This document shows positions 1-5,809 of a stretch of DNA of 12,401 bases, piece by piece. This DNA comes from Bacteroidota bacterium. Its GTDB lineage: Bacteria > Bacteroidota > Bacteroidia > Chitinophagales > Chitinophagaceae. The position numbers and the translations under genes are program-made. Location of the stretch: the NCBI GenBank assembly GCA_947460795.1, contig CANHJA010000047.1, positions 1 to 12,401 on the forward strand, in the 5' to 3' direction. Every line of letters starts with the position of its first letter. Position 1 is the stretch's first letter. The notes under the pieces are model-generated. The model was given only the letters and a program-made list of their open reading frames with translations. It had not been told where the DNA came from and did not search any database.

Positions 1-778
1 CAAAATAGAGGCATTACAAGCTAGAATAGAGCCATTTCGCCAAGAAATTATTAACCACAAAGTTTATTCGGTAATCAAGGATATTGATGATTTGAAAATT
101 TTCATGCAATATCATGTATATGCAGTTTGGGATTTTATGTCTCTTTTAAAAACTCTTCAAAATAATTTAACATGCACTTCAGTTCCTTGGTTTCCAAAAG
201 GAATAGCAGAAACTCGTTACTTAATAAATGAAATTGTAATCGGAGAGGAGTCTGATGTAGATCTGAATGGAGAAAGAAAAAGTCATTTTGAATTATATCT
301 AGATGCCATGAAACAATCGGGCGCAGAAACTAGCCAAATAGAATTGTTTTTAACAAATTTAAAAAATACAAATGATTTGAAGGCTGCATATACTGCATCA
401 AACTCACCCGTTGAAGCATGTAATTTTGTAGATTTTACATTCAAAATTATTAACAGCAAAAAAGACTATTTGCAATCTGCAATATTTACGTTTGGTAGAG
501 AAGATTTAATTCCTGATATGTTTATTTCGATTGTTAATGATGCAAATAAAAATTTCCCAGACAGCATCTCATATTTTAAATACTATTTAGAAAGACATAT
601 TGAGGTTGATGGTGGAGCTCACAGCCAATTGGCTTTACAAATGACTTCGAATTTGTGTGGTTCAAATGAGCAATATTGGCAAGAGGCTGAACAAGCTGTT
701 GTTGAATCATTGCAAAAACGAATTGAACTGTGGGATGCAGTTTATAACAGCATCAATCATAGAAGAGAGACGGCATGA
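1..778 (+). CDS. DUF3050 protein, heme-oxygenase-like fold (5' partial)
   Basis: The reading frame is open from base 2 through the TGA at 776-778, giving 258 residues. The opening residues (KIEALQARIEPF, then NHKVY) match the usual N-terminus of the DUF3050 family, so only a few residues are missing. The in-frame TTG at 92 lies inside the conserved region and is not the start. Family hallmarks are FMQYHVYAVWDFM (residues 34-46), the region around NEIVIGEES (76-84), SHFELYLDAM (94-103), and ERHIEVDGGAH (197-207). As I recall, DUF3050 belongs to the heme-oxygenase-like superfamily, which includes di-iron oxidases and oxygenases. The H199 and D203-x3-H207 cluster, with upstream E and H residues, would suit metal binding, but this is inference. 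The protein has no signal peptide in the visible part and is probably cytoplasmic. Its substrate is unknown. The gene downstream is 266 bases away, so they are not obviously one operon. Confidence 0.85.
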   Translation, partial: KIEALQARIEPFRQEIINHKVYSVIKDIDDLKIFMQYHVYAVWDFMSLLKTLQNNLTCTSVPWFPKGIAETRYLINEIVIGEESDVDLNGERKSHFELYLDAMKQSGAETSQIELFLTNLKNTNDLKAAYTASNSPVEACNFVDFTFKIINSKKDYLQSAIFTFGREDLIPDMFISIVNDANKNFPDSISYFKYYLERHIEVDGGAHSQLALQMTSNLCGSNEQYWQEAEQAVVESLQKRIELWDAVYNSINHRRETA

Positions 779-962
779 TCCATGTAAAATAAATTTTAAA
801 AGGAGAGGAATACTCCGATGAATTTTACTTTAATTCTACAATAGCAAAAATTTCCATTTCTAATATCTTGTTTTTATTGATATGCCCTTTCTATTTGAAC
901 AGGCAAAAGAAATTACAAATTCTAAAAAATAATTTTAAACAATGCTGTTTTTTGTAAGTCAA

Positions 963-1024
963 TGTGTAATAAGAAAATATTAGGAACATTTGATGACTAT
1001 CTTATTTTTTCTTATCATTACACA
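963..1024. repeat. Imperfect inverted repeat upstream of the TPR lipoprotein gene
   Basis: TGTGTAAT (963-970) pairs with ATTACACA (1017-1024), and AAGAAAA (971-977) pairs with TTTTCTT (1007-1013). A 3-base bulge (1014-1016) separates the two stems, and the loop is about 29 bases. The repeat ends 20 bases before the ATG at 1045. No T-tract follows it, so it does not look like a terminator of the upstream gene. It could be an operator or a structured 5' leader. The DNA is AT-rich, so chance remains possible. In the rest of 779-1044 I see no gene and no clean TAnnTTTG promoter. Confidence 0.4.
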
Positions 1025-1044
1025 ATATATAAAAAACGGAGTTT

Positions 1045-2220
1045 ATGAAACAATATATACAAATAGGATTTGTGCTTGCATTTGGCTTAATGTGTAGTTG
1101 TAATGAAGCAAAAATGGCTGTTAAGCAAGGTGATTATAATAGAGCAACACAATTAAGCACCTATAAAGTACAATACAATAAAAAGAAATACAAACAAATT
1201 GATTTGTTAGAAAAGTCATTTGCAATAGCGAATAAAAAAGATTTGGAAGATATTGCATTTATAAAAAATCAAAATATACCGGCTAATGTTGAAAAAATAT
1301 TTAACCTGTATCAAGGTATTCGCAGCAGACAAGAAGCGATCAAGCCTTTGTTGCCAATTTATAATAAAATACAACGACGCAATGCTGTTTTTAATTTTGT
1401 AGATGTAGACAAAGAATTAATTAGCAGCAAGGAGGCAACTATGGATTACCTCTATAAGAAAGGGATTTTGCTATTAAATAAATATAATCGATTTGACGCA
1501 AGAGAAGCATATGCTATTTTTAAAAAAGTAATTGCTCTCAATCCTGATTATAAAGATGTACAAAATTTAAAAGAACAAGCATATAATGATGGTCAAAATT
1601 ACGTGTTTGTAAAAATGGTAAATGAGGCTAGGGTAATGTTGCCTGAAGATTTTGAAAGTAAGGTATTGAGTATTACTACAGGTGATTTACAAAATGAATG
1701 GACGACCTATGATACTCGAAGAAGAGAACATATTACATACACTCACAGTATTATTATTCGTTTGCAAAATATTGCAGTGAGTCCAGAAAAACAATTTCAA
1801 AGAGAATATATTGAAGAGAGAGATGTTGAAGAAAAGGTTTTATCAAAAGATGCTAGCGATAGGGTTGTGAAAGACTCATTGGGTAATGATGTTTATAAAA
1901 CAGTGACCAAGCATGTGAAGTGTAAAGTGACAGAAGTGGAACAAAATAAAGGAGCGAATGTGAGTGGTTTGGTTGAGTTTTATGATAAAGAAACGAAACA
2001 AATACTAAAATCGGTGCCGGTAGAAAGTACTATGTTGTGGCAAAATTTTGCTGCTAAAGCCAATGGGGATTTGCGTGCTTTGAAGGAAGAAACGAAACGT
2101 CGTTTGGGAAATAGACCTCAAAATTTTCCAAGTGATTTTTATATTTTAGATGGGGCAAGTGAAAATTTGAAGCCCAAAGTAAAAAATATTATTTATCAAT
2201 ATTTCTTACTGGTACAATAA
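1045..2220 (+). CDS. Predicted lipoprotein with TPR-like region, function unknown
   Basis: The product is 391 residues. It starts with a short charged segment and a hydrophobic stretch ending in LMCSC, a plausible type II signal peptide with the lipidated cysteine at C19 (C17 is an alternative). Residues about 134-178 look like a helical TPR-type repeat (KKGILLLNKYNRF, then AYAIFKKVIALNPDY). The N-terminal helices (KMAVKQGDYNRA) also resemble a degenerate TPR. Residues 200-391 form a second region, predicted mainly beta, with a charged segment (EREYIEERDVEEK-like, about 253-266); I do not recognise it. The ATG at 1045 follows CGGAG with a 5-base spacer. The protein is probably anchored in the envelope, and the TPR part suggests protein-protein contacts. 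The gene ends 6 bases before the stop of the convergent vWA gene. I do not recognise a named family. Confidence 0.8.
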   Translation: MKQYIQIGFVLAFGLMCSCNEAKMAVKQGDYNRATQLSTYKVQYNKKKYKQIDLLEKSFAIANKKDLEDIAFIKNQNIPANVEKIFNLYQGIRSRQEAIKPLLPIYNKIQRRNAVFNFVDVDKELISSKEATMDYLYKKGILLLNKYNRFDAREAYAIFKKVIALNPDYKDVQNLKEQAYNDGQNYVFVKMVNEARVMLPEDFESKVLSITTGDLQNEWTTYDTRRREHITYTHSIIIRLQNIAVSPEKQFQREYIEERDVEEKVLSKDASDRVVKDSLGNDVYKTVTKHVKCKVTEVEQNKGANVSGLVEFYDKETKQILKSVPVESTMLWQNFAAKANGDLRALKEETKRRLGNRPQNFPSDFYILDGASENLKPKVKNIIYQYFLLVQ

Positions 2221-2226
2221 ACTAAT

Positions 2227-4827
2227 TTATTTCAAATCAAGGATAGTGGTTTGATTCGATTTGATTTTAAAATCGATTATTTTTTTACCCATTGATGGCA
2301 TTGCAGGGTCTATTGGGTATATGGCTTTATAAACACCAGGCTGCATAGCAAATTTTTGCGCAGCTAAATCTCCTTGAATATCCAGAACTAAAAATGTAGC
2401 AAACTGATCTCCTAAAACACATTGCAATTCTATTTTTCCTATACGATTGGTATTATCAATTTGTATTGTGCCGGGTTCATCAATGTACAGTAAATATTCT
2501 TTAAAAAATTCAATTTCAAAACTTCGTTTAAAGGTTGGTATGGTATTTATTTCTACGTAATAAGTGCCAGGATCGTATTTTAAAATTTCATCACAATTTT
2601 GTTGTATCAAAGCGCCAGCAGGGAAGCGTCTTTTTACATTAGCAACATATTCAACGGGTCTTTTTAAATTAGAGCCATACACAAAATGCAAAGTACCCTC
2701 TTCAAGTTCTAAAATAATTTTGTTGAGCATTTTTTCTTTTACAGGAAAATTATATACTCTAGCAACATTATACTCTCTAATATAAACATCATAGGTCCCA
2801 GCAGTAAAAGGTACAATTTCTGGTTCGCCATTTACAACTTGTCGTCTAAAAGAAGAGATGGGTTGTTTTGTTTTAGAGTCAACAATTTCAATTAATGGTT
2901 TTGCTTTTTGATAAAATTTCCCATCAGGGCCTACTAAAAAAACTTGAATGGTTGTACTGTCGCTTTCTTTGGTTTCAATTTTAAATTTCATTTCCCCGCT
3001 ATTCGGTTTTGGTTGAATAATGGTATCTTTTTTTGCAATAATTTTAGGTGTGTCAAATGTAAATCGAAGGGTCGCTTTTCCTTTAGTTTTAGCTAATTTT
3101 TGATTTGGCAAACGGTAAGCGTAAGAGTATCGTTTAGGATAATTAGCAGCCAGTAAAGTTTTTAATGTATCTCTTTTTACTTCTTCCCAATTAAAAGAAA
3201 GGATTGCTTTTTTATTTTTCGGGGATGAAATTTTTACTCCTTTCGGTGTTGTTTTTTCAATTGCTAATAATTTAACCGGCGTAGCTTTTAGGCTAGGAAA
3301 AACATCGGTAGATCGAATCACTGGTTCTTCCCAATTAAAAGAAAGGGTTGCTTTTTTATTTTTCGGAGTAGATATTTTTACTCCTTTCGGTGTTGTCTTT
3401 TCGATTGCTAATAATTTTATCGGCGTAGCTTTTAGGTTATTAAAAACATCGGTAGATCGAATCACAGGTTCTTCCCAATTAAATGCAAGGGTTGCTTTTT
3501 TATTTTTCGGAGTAGATATTTTTACTCCTTTCGGTGTTGTCTTTTCGATTGCTAATAATTTTATCGGCGTAGCTTTTAGGTCATTAAAAACATCGGTAGA
3601 TCGAATCACAGGTTCTTCCCAATTAAAAGCAAGGGTAACCTTGTTTTTTTTTGTAAAAGCTATTTTTTCTCCTTTTGAGTCTATTTTATTAGATTTAGGA
3701 AATGTGTAGGGAGCCATTTTTAAGAAAGAAAAGACATTGGTATCTTTTACTAAGGGTTCTTCCCAATTAAATTTTAGAATGGCGGGTTTATTGTTTGTAA
3801 ACGAAATGGAATTGGCTTTCAATTTCAAAATCGTTCTAGCAATAGATTGGATGCTGCTAATTAATAATGACAATTGAATATTTTGTCTTTGAATTTTCGG
3901 GGTATCTAATTTTACAACTGTTTCTTCTATGTTGAACCGTAAAATAGCTTTGTTTGTTTGATGATTTATTTTATTGCCTTGGATTTTTACATTGATTGTT
4001 TTAGGCAGCAAATAATTTTTTGTAAATAGATTTAATAAACCAATATCTGTTTTTAACGGGATGACAATACTATCAATTTTTGATGTTTTTTTGAGTGTGT
4101 CTTTAATAACAGAAGTGTTCGCAAATTGTGTAACGAGTTTTAATTGTTTAGGCTTTTCAATGATTTTTCGATTTGCATTTACAATCATTTGAATCGCTTC
4201 ATTAATATCAGCAGCAGTATTTACTTCTATAAAATTGCCTAAACATTCATAGTAATTTTTCAGTTTCTCATTTTTATCTAACCCGATAACATATGGTTTG
4301 ATACTGATTTTATTTTTCAATAAATTATTAAAAACATTGCAAATGTCACCATTGCAGCTTTCGCCACCATCTGTTATGAAAATAATGCTATAGTCGTAAA
4401 CAGCAGAATTATTTAATTCATTTTCCGATGCTTGCTGCAAGCTGTAGGCTATTGGAGAAAACCCATAAGGCCTAATGTACTGCAAACGAGTTTTTATTTG
4501 CGATACATTTTGATAATTAAAAGGCACTTCCAATTTTGTATCATAGCAATTTTTTTCTTGTGCTGAATATTGTGTGCCATATGCCCTCACGGCAAATTCG
4601 ACTTCGTTATTAATGGAGTAAATACTGTCAATAATATTCAATAAAATATTAGATGCAACTTGAAATCTTGTATTTGTAGGATTCCAATTATAGGACATGC
4701 TTGAAGATGCATCCATTAAAAATAAAATTCTAGTTTTTTTGATAGACGGTTGTGAAATACAAACAAAAGGATTCAAAAAGATGAATCCTAATAACACTAT
4801 AAAAAAATATTTTATTTTATTGAGCAT
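2227..4827 (-). CDS. Secreted vWA-domain protein with 48-residue tandem repeats
   Basis: The product is 866 residues. Residues 1-25 are a signal peptide (hydrophobic core FFIVLLGFIFLN). A vWA domain follows at about 32-215. Its MIDAS metal site is recognisable as DASSSMS (D39, S41, S43), a serine near 124 in place of the usual threonine, and ITDGGES (D153). Residues about 295-595 hold repeats built around a FNWEE-type core at 298, 353, 401, 449, 497, 545 and 589; the five from 353 to 545 are spaced exactly 48 residues apart. The C-terminal part (about 610-866) has beta-sandwich-like segments such as AGTYDVYI and PGTYYVEI. vWA domains usually mediate metal-dependent protein binding; the ligand here is unknown. 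The protein is periplasmic or surface-exposed. The ATG lies 7 bases after the stop of the transketolase gene, so the two are probably co-transcribed. I see no T9SS tail and no lipobox. Confidence 0.85.
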   Translation of the reverse strand: MLNKIKYFFIVLLGFIFLNPFVCISQPSIKKTRILFLMDASSSMSYNWNPTNTRFQVASNILLNIIDSIYSINNEVEFAVRAYGTQYSAQEKNCYDTKLEVPFNYQNVSQIKTRLQYIRPYGFSPIAYSLQQASENELNNSAVYDYSIIFITDGGESCNGDICNVFNNLLKNKISIKPYVIGLDKNEKLKNYYECLGNFIEVNTAADINEAIQMIVNANRKIIEKPKQLKLVTQFANTSVIKDTLKKTSKIDSIVIPLKTDIGLLNLFTKNYLLPKTINVKIQGNKINHQTNKAILRFNIEETVVKLDTPKIQRQNIQLSLLISSIQSIARTILKLKANSISFTNNKPAILKFNWEEPLVKDTNVFSFLKMAPYTFPKSNKIDSKGEKIAFTKKNKVTLAFNWEEPVIRSTDVFNDLKATPIKLLAIEKTTPKGVKISTPKNKKATLAFNWEEPVIRSTDVFNNLKATPIKLLAIEKTTPKGVKISTPKNKKATLSFNWEEPVIRSTDVFPSLKATPVKLLAIEKTTPKGVKISSPKNKKAILSFNWEEVKRDTLKTLLAANYPKRYSYAYRLPNQKLAKTKGKATLRFTFDTPKIIAKKDTIIQPKPNSGEMKFKIETKESDSTTIQVFLVGPDGKFYQKAKPLIEIVDSKTKQPISSFRRQVVNGEPEIVPFTAGTYDVYIREYNVARVYNFPVKEKMLNKIILELEEGTLHFVYGSNLKRPVEYVANVKRRFPAGALIQQNCDEILKYDPGTYYVEINTIPTFKRSFEIEFFKEYLLYIDEPGTIQIDNTNRIGKIELQCVLGDQFATFLVLDIQGDLAAQKFAMQPGVYKAIYPIDPAMPSMGKKIIDFKIKSNQTTILDLK
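2257..2287 (+). terminator. Weak candidate terminator inside the end of the convergent gene
   Basis: CGATTT (2257-2262) pairs with AAATCG (2270-2275) around a 7-base loop, and a T-rich run to about 2287 follows. It lies 37 bases past the stop of the lipoprotein gene, where a plus-strand terminator is needed. It is also within the last codons of the minus-strand vWA gene, because only 6 bases separate the two stops. The stem is short and AT-rich, so the call is tentative. Confidence 0.35.
3181..3756. repeat. 144-bp tandem repeats in the vWA gene
   Basis: The marker TTCTTCCCAATTAAA occurs at 3181, 3325, 3469, 3613 and 3757, each 144 bases after the last. By hand alignment, the units at 3325 and 3469 differ at 3 of 144 bases, and the units at 3181 and 3325 at 13 of 144. 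The unit at 3613 is clearly more diverged, though its boundaries match. The period is a multiple of three, so gain or loss of a unit keeps the reading frame. Older, more diverged copies with uneven spacing flank the array in the protein (cores at residues 298 and 589). The pattern points to recent tandem duplication or gene conversion in the middle of an older array. Confidence 0.95.
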
Positions 4828-4834
4828 TTATTAT

Positions 4835-5668
4835 TTAATAATCACCCATGGTTTCTGGTAATTGAGCCAAAGCTTTTGCTAATTGTTCATCATTGGGTGC
4901 AATGCCATGCCACTCATGTGTACCAACCATGAAATCAACTCCTTGTCCCATTTCTGTTTTCATTACAATGCAAATCGGCTTGCCATTCCCTAACATAGTT
5001 TTTGCTTTTTCAAGGGTGGTTACTATTTCGTCCATGTTATTTCCATCCATTTCCAAAACGGTCCATCCAAATGCTTCAAACTTAACACGAAGGTTTCCTA
5101 AATTTAAAACATTATTAGTTGAACCATCAATTTGTTGGCCATTAAAATCAATGCAAGCAATATAATTATCAACTTTGTTGTGGGCTGCAAACATAATAGC
5201 TTCCCAATTTTGACCTTCTTGTAATTCTCCATCACCATGTAGAGAAAAAACTGTAGAATGATCGTTGTTCATTTTTTTCGTTAGAGCAGCACCAATAGCC
5301 ACGCTCATGCCTTGTCCTAAAGAACCACTGGCAATTCTAACGCCAGGTAAATGTTCATGCGTTGCCGGATGTCCTTGTAAACGAGTATTTAATTTTCTGA
5401 AAGTAGCTAATTCTGGTACTGGGAAGTAGCCACTTCTTGCTAAAACACTGTAAAATAATGGAGAAATATGTCCATTCGATAAGAAAAATAAATCCTCATT
5501 ATTCCCATTCATAGAAAAAGAAGGATTGTGGTTCATTATTTTGAAATAAAGCGCCACCAAGTAATCTGCGCATCCTAAAGATCCTCCAGGATGTCCACTT
5601 TGAACGCCATGTACCATTCTAACGATATCTCTTCTAACTTGTGATGCTATTTCTTGTAATGTATGCAT
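4835..5668 (-). CDS. Transketolase, N-terminal (TPP-binding) subunit
   Basis: The product is 277 residues, the usual length for the N-terminal half of a split transketolase; a full-length enzyme has over 600. It transfers two-carbon ketol units between sugar phosphates in the non-oxidative pentose phosphate pathway, in the cytoplasm, using thiamine diphosphate (TPP) and a divalent metal. Visible motifs are SGHPGGS (24-30), NGHISP (65-70), QGHPA (98-102), GSLGQG (115-120) and the TPP-metal signature GDGELQEGQNWEA (145-157) with the later N176 of DFNGQQ. The pyrimidine-binding C-terminal half is not in this gene or beside it, so an active enzyme needs a partner encoded elsewhere. The ATG at 5668 gives a normal family N-terminus. 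A promoter lies just upstream, and the vWA gene follows after 7 bases. The related 1-deoxyxylulose-5-phosphate synthase is excluded by length and motifs. Confidence 0.93.
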   Translation of the reverse strand: MHTLQEIASQVRRDIVRMVHGVQSGHPGGSLGCADYLVALYFKIMNHNPSFSMNGNNEDLFFLSNGHISPLFYSVLARSGYFPVPELATFRKLNTRLQGHPATHEHLPGVRIASGSLGQGMSVAIGAALTKKMNNDHSTVFSLHGDGELQEGQNWEAIMFAAHNKVDNYIACIDFNGQQIDGSTNNVLNLGNLRVKFEAFGWTVLEMDGNNMDEIVTTLEKAKTMLGNGKPICIVMKTEMGQGVDFMVGTHEWHGIAPNDEQLAKALAQLPETMGDY

Positions 5669-5693
5669 GATAAATATATATGTTTTAGATACG

Positions 5694-5724
5694 CAAAGGT
5701 AGAAGATTCAGTTCTACTTTGAAA
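5694..5724 (-). promoter_or_regulatory. Bacteroidota-type promoter for the transketolase-vWA pair
   Basis: On the minus strand TACCTTTG (5694-5701) is a perfect match to the Bacteroidota -7 consensus TAnnTTTG. Nineteen bases upstream is TTTC (5721-5724), a 3 of 4 match to the -33 box TTTG. Spacing is as expected for the sigma-ABfr type. Transcription would start near 5688, leaving a leader of about 20 bases before the ATG at 5668. The box sits between the peptidase terminator and the transketolase gene, as the layout requires. Confidence 0.7.
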
Positions 5725-5755
5725 ATAAATGAATTTAAATTATGTATTTATGAAC

Positions 5756-5793
5756 AAAAAAAAAGCATTTACTATTTGGTAAATGCTTTTTTT
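5756..5793 (-). terminator. Rho-independent terminator of the M36 peptidase gene
   Basis: GCATTTAC (5765-5772) and GTAAATGC (5779-5786) form a perfect 8-bp stem with a 6-base loop. It is flanked by nine A (5756-5764) and seven T (5787-5793), so the stem can extend through A-T pairs. Read on the minus strand, the hairpin is followed by nine T and lies 17 bases past the stop of the peptidase gene. The structure is symmetrical and would work on either strand, but only a minus-strand gene ends here. Confidence 0.9.
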
Positions 5794-5809
5794 AAATTTC
5801 TTTTAGATT

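Noticed and set aside
818..844. Eight-codon ORF with an AGGAGAGG sequence nine bases upstream, which looks like a strong Shine-Dalgarno site.
   Set aside because: Far too short to support as a gene. Strong Shine-Dalgarno use is not typical of this phylum, and the GGAG can pair with the CTCC just before the ATG.
892..897. TATTTG with a TTG about 21 bases upstream, a possible promoter for the TPR lipoprotein.
   Set aside because: The -7 box lacks the proper TAnn spacing, and the leader would be nearly 150 bases. Not good enough to list.
2564..2785. Plus-strand open frame of 73 codons inside the vWA gene.
   Set aside because: It is antisense to a well-supported coding region and has no recognisable protein features. 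The same applies to the antisense frames at 4893-5165, 7361-7633 and 9035-9229.
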